DNA of 64,000 bases from Magnaporthiopsis rhizophila (GCA_003049465.1 PYSS01000001.1:543646-607645); one strand, 5' to 3'; positions 20,871 through 33,860 are shown, counted from the first letter of the stretch. Made by a program: numbers and translations. The notes: generated by a model from the letters alone, not told the origin.

Positions 20871-23351
20871 TCCTGGACAGCTTTGTTTGCTCTATTCAGT
20901 CTATGCCGAGCGCGAATGTAGCATGTTGCTACGTGTAATTTTTCATGCTCTCCTTTCTTGTCTCCTGTACAAGTGATTCAACGTCGGTAATACACGATTT
21001 ACGAAGTTACGAATATCAAAGGCGATGGTTCAAGGCGACGAGGTCGGAAATTCAGGAAAGAATGGCGATTTAATAACAAAGTTGGGAAGAAGAAACCCTC
21101 GACAGAAGCGACTAAACCACGGAATCACGACGCAGGAAAATTTATATCAGTGTTTGGAACTATCCAAGCCCGGAAGCATATGATAAGTGCACGTTGGACA
21201 CCGAGCTCAAGATCGTGATCTGCGGATAATACCCCCGGACTTTGGATTCCACTACCAAACGAATACCAAGCCCAAGCTAAGAAAGGAGACATCCGAACCG
21301 ATGCCGCGCGCTCCTTGTGTACCTGTCTAGTAACAGATATTTCTTTGCGATAACTGCCGTTATTATAGGCGTACCGCTTTGAATCGAAAATATGAGAAAC
21401 GGTGTAACTGTTTTGGGAGTGGCTGAATGCCACGCTGCCAGCAAAAGTTCACATGTTTTCAGAGTCAAAGCGGGAACTACCCCTGGGAGGCCGAGCATGA
21501 CGTGCAGCGTTTAGGAACCGGACAAAACACGTTGATGCATACCTACCTAGTGTACGCATGCCTGCCAACGGGCATAATATCCATCCCCGATATAGGCATC
21601 CATTGGTTGCCGGTACCTCAACGCGTGCATGCCACCAATGACGTCCACCTAGACCGAGTCCCCCGCGGCGCCGAGGCAAAAGCATGCTGCATGCTGCAAG
21701 CTAATCTATATGGGAGACATTGTTCCCACCTCACAGCTCCGAAGGCGGGTACGGTATGTGCATAGATAAGACGAGAAAGTGGAGAGAGATATGCGCCTTG
21801 GCGTTGCAGGTTCCATTCTTTTACTCCTGGCTGCCCTGCCCATAGGTGTTTCCCGGAGAGAAATTCCTGTTTTTTTTTTTTTTTTTGTTTCTTTTATATA
21901 TTTTCTTCCTCTCTCCGCCGACCTAGCTCGGGGATCCATTGCTTGCCCGCTCGAGGAGGGGAAAGGGTAAAACAAGGACAAAAATAAGGAAAGCGATACA
22001 CCAAACACCCCCTGCCCCTCTCCATCGCACAGAGGGTATCCAAGTTTGTGTCACTGTGTGCATCATACGAACATACTTTTTGCTTATTTTAAAGCGGGAC
22101 CCCGCTCTCGCTGCCACTTTGACTGCCGTGCCCGCCTTTTCCATTCCCACTTTTGCCCTAGCACTACCCAGCCAGCTGTTTCGACTTTGGCTGCTGCGCA
22201 TTGGCCGTTTATTTGGGACTTGTCGATTTGTTGCCTTCCATTGCAAAGGGACCGTACACACACGGTGGCTTGGTCGCTTGCGGGTGCATGGATGCGTGGA
22301 TGCATCCGTGGTTTTCAAAAGGAACAGATGCCAGCCAGGTAGTCACGGAAGCCTGCCTGCCCATGGAAGGCCTCCTATCGGAAAAAATGGCCATATTGTG
22401 GTCGCACCAACCGCGCGTGATCCCAAGGTGGTGTGCAAATGCCTGCTGTTCCGAGGCAGGAAACCGGGCAGGTAGACAGGCAATAAATTGAAAGCCACCC
22501 AACCTCCGAAAGCAGGTACGAGGTTACATCCGACCGCCCACCTAGAGCGCCACATAGACAACCACCAATCAGAGAGGCTGGCTGGCGCATACCTACCACC
22601 TGAGTCTGGCTGTTGTTATCCATAGATATGCACTGGTTTATCGTGCTCTAGCCGGACGGATCCAGTCGGAGGAAGAGGAGAGGAAGAAAGATAAACAAGA
22701 AAAAAAAAAAGGCTCTAATTCGGGCCGGCGCAAGGCTGGTGGGGGAAAGCAGGGATGTCGAACAGCGTTTGCTATTTTGCTTGTTTTCCCATGCCCCCCT
22801 TCCCCTCCTTCGAAGGTACCCCCACGGGTTCCAGGCGGCGGTCTTTTTTTTTTTTTTGTTTCCTTCTTTTTATTGATATCGACCCAGACAAGGTCGTTCC
22901 ACGGCTCCAAACCCGCTCCTTTAAAACGCTCTAATTAGACTATCTCCCACCACCGTGCTCCTCCATCGTTCCTCTCCACATCCTACATCATATATCTACC
23001 CACCCATTTACACCTACCTAGGCACCGACCAACGCGCCCAATTCTCTATATCCTCATATCGATATTCTTCGCCAAAATCGTACCAGCTTGCACCGTATTC
23101 CATTCAGACGCACGCCTTTTGCTCCAAGGCCGATCCTTGTCCCTCGAGATATCATATCGACAACGACCGACACGTGCCGCGATCCAAAACACTCGCCAAT
23201 CAAAAACAGGATCGGCACAGACGCTGCGCTGCAGCTGTCAAGCGGAAGCTTCTTTGCCAGCGTGCCTTGGCGCACAGAAGAAGCAGACACAGAACCGGAT
23301 TTGAGCAAAACCAAGCAATCAGAAACCCGACCGGATTTCGGACTCCGCGCA
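20871..23351. other. Intergenic region after bub2
   Basis: About 2.5 kb. It contains the bub2 3' flank, a T run near 21870, scattered ACCTACCTAG motifs (21541 and 23012), an A run near 22698 and a T run near 22846. A short CT-rich, TATA-containing stretch precedes 23350. No recognisable coding sequence or RNA gene. Confidence 0.55.
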
Positions 23352-24019
23352 ATGCGACTTTCAACAATATTATGGATGCTCGCCGGCGACCTGCTAGGCC
23401 CGACATGTGATCTCCAAGAACACCTACTGCCGGTGGCGCAACCGGTCCACCATCAGCTTCTTCCTCCAAAGAGCGCACCACCATCACATGGCTCCCCTCG
23501 CGTATGTGCCAGACACTACCTATCTACCTATTCAAAAATAATGCCATGCCGTAAAAGAAAAGAAAAATATGACTAACCTTGTCCTAGGTCCCTCGTCCAA
23601 CAACTGGTGATGCCTTTGATTCATCACTACCGGCACCGCCAGACTGGGCAGAGCCACAGGTCCCCGGCCATGAGAGGATACCGTCGGCTGGCACGATGGA
23701 CGATCAGGTGACGGCCGCCGCCTATGTGTGCGGGCAAAAGCCGACGACTTCCTGCCATCTGGAGGACGATGCGGCGGATATGACGACGGAACCCAGGAGT
23801 AGTGACGGCTCTACTACGGCCAGCAGGACCGGAAACGTCGTCATAATAACCCAGTCGCACCCACCAGAAACGACACCTCCCGGCTCGACAGCGAACATTT
23901 CAAGTCCACCCTCGCCCGACCCTTTTTCCCCGCTCTCTGATATCAGCACAGAGAGGAGAACAGTCTTGTGGGCGGGGATTGCCATGGGCGTCGTCGGCTT
24001 GATCATGTGCTCTTTTTGA
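23352..24019 (+). CDS. Possible small protein with C-terminal hydrophobic segment
   Basis: I do not recognise this protein. Two open segments, 23352..23501 and 23588..24019, join in frame over an 86-base intron with good signals (GTATGT, GACTAAC branch site, CCTAG) to give 193 residues. The N-terminus MRLSTILWMLAG is weakly signal-like. The middle is Pro/Ser/Thr-rich with an acidic stretch. The last residues form one hydrophobic segment (TVLWAGIAMGVVGLIMCSF) ending at the stop codon, so a tail-anchored or GPI-type protein is possible. The exon-2 part is the better-supported piece; the start codon is a guess, and a different first exon could be used. The gene is convergent with the PAQR gene. 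Confidence 0.38.
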
Positions 24020-24289
24020 GTGGGTGGCCTTGGAGGAATGCTGTCTGTGTAACGACACAAATACGTATAATGATAATGGCACCGTCGACTGACGGCCTAC
24101 CCCTGCGAGTCTCGAGGTGTGGGCAGTGGGCGGTAGCACGATATGACTCTGACGTGGGAATTGGGACCGATTAATGTCGGGGCATTGGCATCCCGGCAGC
24201 TCGAAATCGTGAGAAACATGACGTCTATTAGTTGGTTCTCATACTGTTGGTATACGAATGGTAAACGCCCCCCGAGTGATAATGCTTCT

Positions 24290-25991
24290 TCAATAGGCTG
24301 GGCAGCCATCCTGAGCTTGGCGGAAGGCTGTCGCGAAGAACTCCTGCATGGCAAGGTAATGGAACAAAATGCCACCCAGGACAGCAAAGTGCCACAGGTT
24401 GTGGCTGCCGCCAATGTAGTCAAACATTCCTGGGAACCAACGCTCGGGCACCTTGCTGGCATAGATGAAGGCACCGCCAATGTAGACGAGAAGCGACTCG
24501 GCGATGGGTGAGTAGAACTCCCAGACAAACGAAGAGCCTTTTGTGAGATAGAGCTGAAGGATGGGCAGGAAGCCGGTCGCGCCAAGGCCGACGTAGAAGG
24601 CAACCCTGCACCAGGCCATGTCCTGTCCGTTAAACCGGGGGTGCCAGGGGAGAATGACGCCGCCGACGCCGAGAATCGCCGTGGTGGAGATATACACCCA
24701 GCGGCTGACAGGGTCGCAGTAGAATGCCGTGTATTCGGTTGTCATGATGGACGCTGCAATGAGAAGCGAGATGCCCGTGTAGTCGACGCAGGCAAGCGAC
24801 GTCATCAGGTGACAGTCGGCAATCGAGTTCATGGTGTGCCAGATGGTGCTGCAGACCAGGCACTGGCAGGCCGCGAAGAAGAAGACAGCGGCGATAAAAA
24901 CGTCCATCTTTGTGCTGAGCGAGAAGTTGTCGCTGGTAGGGTAGAAGTAGAAGGCGATCGCAAGGACTATGACCAGCCCGAGAGCGTGCGACCATATGTT
25001 GACCAGCTCGTTGGAGATGTTGAACATGGATTTGATACAGCCTAGCTTTGTTTCGCTGAAGCGATACCCCCTGCGGATGTGCGGGTTGATGCGCCAGGGA
25101 ATGGGCAGGTCGTCGTAGCGGATAAGGCCATGCTGTCTTGCCCGCGCGATGGCGCGCTGAATGTGGTCCTCGAGCGACTCGGCCGCCCACTTTGCCGTGG
25201 CGAGGCCCTCGTCCACAACCTCACGGGCGCGCTCGAATCCCTCATCGACGACGCGGCGGCCCTCGCTCATGAAAACCCCCGCGGCGTCAGCGGCGTTTGC
25301 CAGGCTCTGTTCTCTGAACTTGTACGCATGGTCCTCAAAGTCAGACAGCATACTGTCGAGCAGTTCGATGCTCACGCGGGCCTTTTCGTTGAGCGATTCG
25401 GCTGCCGCGAGACCGTCCTGGTATCGATGCTCCAGTGTCTCGACCATGATCTGGACGCGCCGGCGGCCGGCGCCGATAACCTCCTCCGAGACCTGGGAGC
25501 ATCGGGTCCGTACGGCCTGCAAGGTATTGTATGCTCTTGAGATGCTCGAGTCCAGGCTGATGTCGCCGTAGCTCTCCAGAAAGTCGAGGCGCCGCTCGAG
25601 CTCGGACAGGAAAAGGTCGACCTTGGGACAAAATTATGGGATGTCAGTATATAGGCAGACCTCCTGGGTTGTCAATTGGACTATACCCAGTGTCGAGAGA
25701 GCCAGAATAAAATTAAAATAAAAATAAAAAATAAAAATAAAAATGGTAGAAATGCTGAGGTTAACAGACCTTCAAAAGTAACTGCTCCTCGCCGTCTATG
25801 ATTTGGTTGACAATCGATTTGCGCCGGTGAGGAAGAAACGATGAGTGCCGCCGTTTCCTTCTGGATGGCTGTTGGTGGTTGGCGAGCTGACTTCCGGAAG
25901 CCTGCGCGGTAGCCTCATGGTCGGTGGGAGGAGGGCCGTGGTGGTTCTTCAAGGGCGAACCGCACGGCACGTTTGACGTAGCGAGATCCAT
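24290..25991 (-). CDS. PAQR / haemolysin-III-like seven-helix membrane protein
   Basis: Two exons, complement(24290..25621, 25770..25991), encode 517 residues. The N-terminal ~260 residues are soluble: a basic Pro-rich start, then helices including LFLSELERRLDFLESYGDIS and a long predicted coiled region. From about 260 the PAQR domain follows with its usual order: RGYR box, a helix with IWHTM, the CVDYTGIS aspartate, and the last-helix SHNLWHF histidines thought to bind zinc. The long N-terminus resembles yeast Izh3. PAQR proteins are linked to sterol/zinc homeostasis and ceramidase-like activity; the exact role here is unknown. Exon 1 ends LLLK and splices in phase 0 to VDLFLSELE. The intron has an unusual GTCTGT donor, a CCCAAG acceptor and an (AAAAT)n tract. 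Divergent from the THOC5-like gene. Confidence 0.85.
25706..25744. repeat. A-rich AAAAT-type microsatellite in PAQR intron
   Basis: Repeated AAAAT/AAAAAT units on the plus strand lie fully inside the 148-base intron of the PAQR gene. On the transcribed strand this is a T/A-rich tract between branch region and acceptor. Confidence 0.8.
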
Positions 25992-27450
25992 GGTTAGTTT
26001 GCCAGACTGCCAAGCAGGGCAGCGGGCTGGAACTCAGATGCTGCTGCAGGCGACTCTTGAGTTTGCGTCTATGTCGGGTGTTTGCCGCTGAGGCAATCGG
26101 TGGCTTCGCTCGTTCGTTCCGCGCGTGCAAGCAGAGGCGCACCACAGACGACGGACTTGAGAGACACGGGTGAAAACGATTGGACGCCATCCTGAGGGGA
26201 AAAAAAAAAAGCCCAAACGCCCGCAGCAGCCTCGGCATCAAGGAGGGGGACGGCCCGCTGTCGCGCGCAGGTGGGCCCAGGTGCTCAACAAAGCGGCCGC
26301 CTGCGCGCTGACGTGAACAGGCATTGGCCACTGGATACGGCGAATAAAACTTGCTGTGGGGCGCTGACGAAATGCGAGATCGGAGATGGGCGGGCGCTTT
26401 GGGCTCCACGTAGCCCAAAAAAAAAACCGATACACCAAAAAAAGTAATCCCAGCCAAATAAAACTCCTTCGCTAGGTTAAACATTTAGGAAAAAAAAAAA
26501 AAGAATAGTAATTAAAAATGAAACAGGAAAGGAAATAAGAAAGGAAATGCTTTTTTAAAGGAGGTGGCCTTTTGGTGTATCGCTTTTTTCTGGTCTGCGT
26601 GGGCCCCTAGCTGCTGGGGATTTTCAGGGGCACAGCGCGCCCCAGTCGCAATGTTGGGCCCAAACGACGGGAAGTTCGTCAATGCGACTTCTCAGTCAAA
26701 GAGCCAGCTGTGCGTGCGCACTTGCGGGCCGCTATCTGTCAGCCAGCTCCGTTGCTGGGAGGCAATATTGCTATTAGTTGGGAGCAAGGAGCCAGTGGCG
26801 AATAGAATGTAGCATGTTGAGATTGGACAGGAAAACAAATACCTAAACACTAGGGTCATCCCGCATGGCGTGGCATCTAGGCTGGGCTCGACAGATGACG
26901 GAACCGACACGGATCAGGCCGGAATGCACGCAATTCGGAGGCTTCCACGTGCCCCAGATAAAAGCCTGCAGTCGGAGTCAGGGAAATAGAGATTCCCTAC
27001 CAGTCGACATTGGGAGCCAAGGAGCGTCCAATCCCGTTGACGGTTTGGGATGCTTGGATCTAGCGAGGGTCACGGGCGTGCGGCCAGCGGCCTTAGCTTC
27101 GAGTGAGGGTTCGGCTTTGGTTAGGTACGACTGAGAAGAACTGAGATGGAATAATGGATGTTTGGTCACACAGCCTCCATGCAGCAATTGATTGGTTGTT
27201 GCTCAGCCATACCGTGGCTGGAAGCACGGACTTCAACCAACGCGTCTAGGCGGGGGTACATACCCGCGATTGGAACAATGGGAGATCCCGATTGTGTGCT
27301 GATTGATTCACCAGCAGGAACTGCAAAACAGAGCCGAACAGTTTCAACAACCTTGGACCGACAGGAACTTCCCCGTTCAGGCCCTATCCAGCCCTCCTAT
27401 TCTCTATCTTCCTTTATCCTCCGGTCGAAGAATAGACGAAAAGCCGCGAC
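25992..27450. other. Divergent intergenic region PAQR / THOC5-like
   Basis: About 1.46 kb with the two promoters facing outward. It contains A-rich runs at 26199-26210, 26418-26426 and 26490-26505. The sequence GGTGTATCG(C)TTTTTT near 26574 has an inverted partner near 26425 (AAAAAACCGATACACC), so the two can form an imperfect long-arm inverted repeat. No gene was recognised. Confidence 0.5.
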
Positions 27451-28317
27451 ATGGGCACGGACGAGCTCGTCACCGACCCGAGCTTGCGCAGCCTCCTCGA
27501 GCAGTCGCAGAATGCCCGAGATCAGGCGTTGGCGTTTGTGGACCTGATAGCGCAGCAGCAACATCAGCAGCAGCAGGCCGGCTCCGAGCCCGCGGGAGTC
27601 ACCGAGATAGCAAAGCTGCAGAAGCAATTGATCATGAATCTTGCGAACCTCCGTCGCCAGCACAGGGCCGCCATATTTTCCGCGCGCACCACCAAGGCCG
27701 AGACGCTGAAGGCCCGACAGGAAGTCGACACGCTCCATCTACAGCTGCAGAACCTCTACTACGAGCAGCGTCATCTTGAAGGAGAGATCGCATCCTGCGA
27801 GGACTACGAGTGCGTACCCGTGCCAACTCATTGAACGCCGCTCTTCAGCCTCTTCCCCGAAGCTTGCGGACGAGGATATCGAAGAACACGATCGGCATAG
27901 CAGCTAACGGTCACCTTCTTTGAACTCGCCGCAGTCATAAATATCGCCAACTACCACTCATACCCGTCGAGGAATTTCTTGCGCTGCATCCTGAACATGC
28001 AGATGCCGACGAGAACGACTTGATGGTCGCGCGAATCGAACACGAACGCATCGAGAGAGAGAGCCTGGAGAAACAGCGGCAAGATCTTTTGAAGCGCAAA
28101 GCCAAGCTCATCGCGGACAACAAGAAGAGGAAAGATGATCTAGCAAATCTGGATAGAGATTTGGAGAAGTTCATCGATGTAAGCCGCCTCAATGCTGCCT
28201 GCCTGGTCGTTGCCGTACCATGCATGGTACATCCTAGGATCGCGTAGATCCAGTTGACTGACATATATTTTACAGGCCGCAAAACCCATCGAGAAGACAT
28301 TTGAGAACGTTGTCTAA
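27451..28317 (+). CDS. THOC5: THO complex subunit 5 (Fms-interacting protein family)
   Basis: Three exons, 27451..27809, 27935..28178 and 28276..28317, encode 214 residues, typical of the short fungal members. The protein is mostly charged helix. Landmarks are LHLQLQNLYYEQRHLEGEI, then after the first splice CEDYDHKYRQLPLIPVEEFL, and LKRKAKLIADNKKRKDDL. These are hallmarks of the N-terminal coiled-coil region of THOC5. The THO complex couples transcription elongation to mRNA packaging and nuclear export and limits R-loops. A Gln-rich stretch (QQQHQQQQ) lies near residue 35. Introns are 125 and 97 bases, with GTGCGT and GTAAGC donors. The last exon encodes only 13 residues (AAKPIEKTFENVV). Confidence 0.85.
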
Positions 28318-31300
28318 TCGCTAGGTCAACGATCAATGTTTGAAGCACAGCCGTGGAGGGGGCTCATGGGCGGCCGGCCCGGAGTACACGCAAACCCCCG
28401 CGTCTATAACGGGTGCCGTAGAGATGTAAGATAATGGCGACATGATACCCAAGCTATAGAGGGGCAGGGCCAGGAATCTGGCAGCGAGTATCTGGCTGAA
28501 GCTGCCAAACTCGCCATCGCCGTCGCTTGAATGACGATACCCGGGCGGATCACGACGAGGCCCATGGAAGGTGTCTGACGCAAAACAATTGAATAACGGA
28601 CCGGGTGTCACGAGCGTTGGCCGGGGAAGCGGGTCCGCATTGGGGTGGGTTTAGGTTGCGGTCGGACTGGCGATGTTCGGCGGTGAGGTAGCTCAGTGCC
28701 ACCAGCGCGGCTCCCTATTGTCGCTAAGCTCACCGCTCATGAAGCCCAGGCTGGCCGGAGGGCCTGGCGCGAAGAGCCCAGCTATGATACGATGGGTTAG
28801 GCTCACGTCTGTGGCCTTCCGTCCATGACTACCAGACATCAAGAAAGGAAAGCTCGTTGTACGTGCACATCTAGGCTTGAAAATGGTCGATACGAGTGGT
28901 CCATGCCGAGAATATTAGTGGATTACCATGAATGTACTTTTGGCCCAATCAACCAACCCGCCGTCGTCTTGCCGCACACCAAGCCGGCTGCCAGGGCGGG
29001 TGACATGGCACTGCATCTTTGACGAGCAACTAGTGCCGCAGCATGATGCACGATACCACTCGCATGCTCCGCTTTTGCTGGGCTGGTTGCTTTCGTTTCC
29101 TTTGTTCCCCTCAGTAATTTTTCTACTCTTTAGCCCCTCCCTTCGGCGTCTCGCGGTCTTGTATGACTCCTATCACACAAGCTTCGCCGCTCTCATGTGC
29201 GTCGCGAGCGGAAGCGAGGGCTGCGTGGGGGGTTTGCTGCATTTAGAATCAGCTCACTCAGCGTGCCGGCCGAGCCTATCGCGTCGACGATGCGTCACGC
29301 GCATACATCTAGGTATCTAGGCTTTGCGAACAATGGATCTCCTTACGAGGATCCGGGTTATCTAGATTTCCGCCTGACTGTTGCCGGATTGTACCAGGTC
29401 CCGCGGGTCGGGTGAGGGATACTTTGCAGCTGTCGCGCAGGATCTGTTGGTGATAAGATAAAAACTCGGAGTTGAAGATGGGCCGTGGGGCCTGCGGGCG
29501 GTCATGGGAGTTCCGGCTCCACCGGACCGCCCGCTAATGGAACGGCGTCCAGCTACCAGCCACCCGAATCACTCACACTCCGTGTGGCCACATATGTACA
29601 CACATATGCATGCGCACCACACCGTGCTGAACACCGTCACAACCCGCGGCTTCGCGTTGATGACCTCATTTATATGGTGCCCAGCGCCTAGCTTCATATA
29701 AAGAAGAAGAAAAAAAAAGCTTAACTCGTCGAGACGCCGGGAGTTCGCGTCTGTGAGGCCTTGATTCGGAGGGGGCGGAAACAGGAATCATAGGAGCCTG
29801 GAATATCGCAGAATCGGCATCCCTGGCTGACAAAGACCCTGGCCGCGTGGTAACCAGCCTAACGAGCACGACGAACCTCGGCGTGCGCGTGTTGGTCATC
29901 CTTATTCGGCGCTATCTCGTTATTGTTCGCACGCCAGCCCAGATTCAGCGGCGGGTTCGTCTGAGACCCGCTAGGCCGGGCCCCAACGCAAGCTAAGGTA
30001 AGCAGGAAGGGTCCTCAATCCAAGACTTGCTTCTCGAGTCTCGTCGGAGCTGCCCGCTTGACAGCCACACTTTTGGGGAGGGGAAGGCCATCAGCAACTC
30101 CTAAAACGCGGGATTCCGTCACGGAGGGGTCATGCAAGGGACCTGAGGCCCCTGGCTGGCTCCCTCTGTGTCAACTTTCGATCGAAACGGATTTCTTCTT
30201 CCTCTTTCACAAGGTTTTCTTTTTTTTTCTCCCCTGGCTCGCCTTTAATTGCGGACCCATCGACAAGCCGACCAGAAGGGTTCGTCACAGGTACAAACGA
30301 TTGGAGAAGGAGCACTGGCCTGACAAGTGGGCTCCGTGGTATTCAGTACCAGCGCCGGCTCCCGAGAGAGAAATTGGGGGGTGCAGATCCAGCCAATAGA
30401 CGTCGTCCAGCTTCGGCAGGAAACGAAGCCAAGATATCACCCTGACCCCTGCTAGTCCCAACAGATGCTAGGGCGGCGGAACGGTAGGCATGTTATCAAT
30501 CTCGCATCTATTTCACGGTTGATGATATGACAACCAGCAGAAAAACTGGAACGACACAAATTTGGGGGCACTGGCACCACGGCGCAAACTTCCTGCCGTG
30601 GGACTGGCTCACAGCAGCCTGTCGTCGAAGACATGCCGGAACTTACAGTTGATGCGCAACGACACGAACAAGCTGTTCACGATCCACCAAACAACTCCAT
30701 AAAATTGGCCCAGGAAGCAGCGGTGTCCACTCTCGCCGGCCAACGCAGCCGCTGGAGCTAAAATATTTGCCGATAGGAGAACATCAGGGAGGGAACGGCG
30801 CGGCGACAGGGACAGCATCAACGGGGCTGGGAATAAAGAAAACAAAAACAACCTAGGCTAAAAAGTCGAGCCGAGGACATAACCGCATGGACCTTAGCTC
30901 AATGGTATTTGGGAACGACCTTGGCGATGCAGAAGGTTGCCCATTTTCGGCACAAGCTCTCATCGAATCGGAGCGGCATGCGAGGGTCGGCGTACAGTGC
31001 ACGGGCAGCATTTTGGAGGGGAGCCCAAGTTAGGTCGGCGCGCCGTTCAAGGTGGTCCCTACCTCGGGCAATGCTCTCACCGTTTTCCACCACAATTTCC
31101 CTGCGCCCACTCGAACTGGGGATACCGCGGGTGGAAACCAGCCAAACAAGTCACAAAACAAGGGAAAAAATTTGAGTTCAATGAACATCGAGATTTAACC
31201 CAGCTCACGCTACCGTTGGTCTACTCGGAGCGTCCCGGTCGCCCAGGCTTCCCGAGCCCGTGCTGTTGCTGTGCATTGCCTCAGCATGGCACCCGAAATT

Positions 31301-31995
31301 CGCAATTGCTCAACCTCCCGGGCTAAGCGGGCGGAGGGCTATTTTGTGTAAAGGTTTGCGACGCGGCCATGATCCTTCGGGTCGCAGTCCGCCCTTCGCG
31401 CAGGAAATCCTGCACTCGCACATCGATGCTGACAGCATGGACTCGGCCAGGCAGTGTGGGTGGTGGCAGGGACGACGCCGTCGCTCAGCCACACTTGGCT
31501 TGCTGCAAATAGCATGGGGAGCCCGTCCTGCATGCAGGCAAACGCAGCTCCGCATATTGTTGCTTGCGCCCACAGCTCAGCCAGCGACCTTTTTGTGCAA
31601 TTCTGACCTGCTTCGTGCCACCAGCCAGCTAGCCAGCCAGCACTCAGGCACGGCATGGGCAGGCGAGGCCAGGGGTGGGTTGTGCTGTGAGACGCTAGAG
31701 CTGCGAGTGGCTCAGGCGAGGCTGGTCGCTAAAATTGCACCACACCACCACGCTACGGGCTGCTCCGTTTTGTGACACACGGCAAGAGAGGAAACGGTGG
31801 CTCCCGTTGGGGCGCAGAGGGGAAATAACGCATGTGGGGTACGGGTGGCTCTAACGCGAGCAGGAAATGGCCAACGCAAGGCACCAGCCGACCCGACAGG
31901 CAAACGACGCGAAGGCCTGCCCCGCACAGCACGCACATGGATTTCTTGGCCTCATTGTTTCAAGGTCCAATGGGATGCTGCCGGGGGGGGGGGGG

Positions 31996-32019
31996 NNNNN
32001 NNNNNNNNNNNNNNNNNNN
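31996..32019. other. Assembly gap (24 N) after G homopolymer
   Basis: A run of 13 G (31983-31995) is followed directly by 24 N. The sequencing probably failed in the homopolymer, and the true gap length is unknown. Translations spanning it are meaningless. Confidence 0.97.
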
Positions 32020-33359
32020 GTCGCAGGCACAGTCCCATAGGCTGGGACCATGCCTGTTGGGCTCTGTTTCTTCTTTTCTGTCCTTTTCTTTTCTGGTCCA
32101 TCCTTCAAACGACAGGATGGCCTCCTCTCTGAGTGCTCGCCGCGGCCTGGCAGGATGTTTGAAACAATGTTGATCGGGCCACAAAGCTACATGTAAATAA
32201 AGGGTGAGCATGCAGCCCGTTCACCTGCCATCCGGTCTTGGCGGGTTGTCGGCGCTCAGGCGATGGGAGGTAACAGAAACTGCAATACCACATTGCGTTT
32301 GGTCGCATCCTATTCTGAGGGAATGGCAACGCGCGCGCGGACACCGTGGAACGGCCGGCACCGACGGGCGAGTTTTTGACTTTTGACGGTAGACGGCGCA
32401 CGCACATCCCGTCTTCTGCGGAGTGCGTCTTTGTTTCTCCCGCTCGCCCGCCTGTCATGCCATATTCTCGGTAGACGCAGAAGAATATCATACCTACCTA
32501 CCTAGCAGATTGTGCTGCAGGCTGGGACCGGGATCAATGGGGCAGGCACGCCAGCAGCCAGCCGTATGACGGGGAACGGTACAACCTGGCAAAGGTCGAC
32601 GACTCCAGCTCGGCATATTCGTATTTTCCGGGTACGACCAGGCCGCACCGCCGTCAAAGCTCGGGATGGCCAAATGCCCCGGCTCCGAATCACTCCACGC
32701 TTCAGATTCACGCACCGCTGGCATCCATTCGGCCAAGGAATGAGAAGAATAGAAAGAAAAATGTGACGGGCAGTTATTCTTTGCGCATCTATTTTAACCA
32801 ATCCAACGCAACGACAAATTCAGGCGCATCCCTCGAATGCCTGTTTGGATATAGCAGTGGGCGGCGTGGGCGGCTGCCTACTTCGCCATTATGTGCTTAC
32901 TGAGACGGGATAATAGTGAGGCCTTTGTATCCGTAATCTGGTCCTTTCTGCGGGCACAGCACGGAAACGTGGGCATGGGGAGATGCACAAATACGGTCGC
33001 GGGCAGGGGCGGATCGAATCGCATAACGGTGGAGATCGCCCTGGAAACTGTAAGAACCCTGCACAATCTCACCGTTCCGCAGGCATTCCGGTCTGCGGCT
33101 TTGCTGGATTCTTGCAGGCCCCGGCTCCACCCTGGCACAGTCAGGACCCGCCCAGAGCTCCAGCCTCAAAAGCTGCCAATCGATGGGTCTGGTTGGCTGG
33201 ATGGGCTTGAAAACGTGCCAGACGGAATTGGGACTTCTCGCGCACCCCCTTTTGTCTTTTGTACCAAGTAGCACCCCCCGGTCCGCCCTCGAGAAGCACG
33301 TCCCCTCGCCCGCTTGACTACCTGCACTGTCCCCGTCGTCTCTCCCATCCACCCATTGA

Positions 33360-33560
33360 TTTGCCTTGTGAATATCGCCCGACGCTAAAATTTCTCTCTT
33401 CTCACAAGTCTCTTTTTTTTTTTCTTCCTTCCACTCTTGCCAGTCTCTCCTTCCTCCTTGACCACCACCCCCCTAATCCCTCTTAATACCCCCCTCGCGC
33501 AGACCGACGGCTGACGGGTCTTTTTTTTTTTTTTTTTTTTTTTTTCCTCGACTCGTCTGC
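33360..33560 (+). promoter_or_regulatory. CT-rich promoter/leader of the glycosyltransferase gene
   Basis: The plus strand is dominated by C and T for about 200 bases and includes runs of T at 33413-33423 and 33521-33545 (25 T). CT-rich tracts just upstream of the transcription start are common in strongly expressed filamentous-fungal genes. The ATG follows 300 bases later at 33861. The assignment is inference from composition and position. Confidence 0.45.
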
Positions 33561-33860
33561 GTCTCTGCTTTTTTTTTCATCCATTTTCTTGGGGCGTCCC
33601 ATTCTCGCGTCCAGAGCCTTGGTGTTTGCTCTGCGCTCACCCTTGCGATCCCGCGCCCGTCGTCCCCGTCCAGCCAACCTCGTTCCATCACGACCTGCGG
33701 GACGTCGCCATTGGATCTGTTTTTGAGCAGCACCCGCTTCCCCAGCCGCTCTTCTCATTCTATACGGGTCTTTTCTCCTCCGCCGCCTCACGATAACTCC
33801 ATCGCCGTCGCCGCAAAAGTCTCCTCCATCAACATCCGCATTTAAGTCGCAGTCGCCGTG

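Larger units (their letters stand above)
28318..33860. other. 5.5-kb gene-poor region with assembly gap
   Basis: No recognisable gene on either strand. Open frames are short, overlapping and without domains. The region includes a G run ending in a 24-base N gap (31996-32019), an A-rich tract at 29703-29718, and a pyrimidine-rich tail (33360-33560) that is probably the leader of the glycosyltransferase gene. It could contain a long non-coding transcript, decayed mobile DNA or a lineage-specific gene, but nothing here lets me choose. Confidence 0.55.

Noticed and set aside
23372..23410. Short plus-strand frame MDARRRPARPDM that could start a spliced gene
   Set aside because: Continuing it would need to remove a TGA with no plausible intron, while the neighbouring frame joins across the 86-base intron without a break.
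28680..28760. Sequence like a tRNA A box (GGTAGCTCAGTG)
   Set aside because: No B box or acceptor pairing could be found downstream.
31800..32200. Frames reading through the N gap
   Set aside because: The translations contain X from unknown bases and cannot be trusted.
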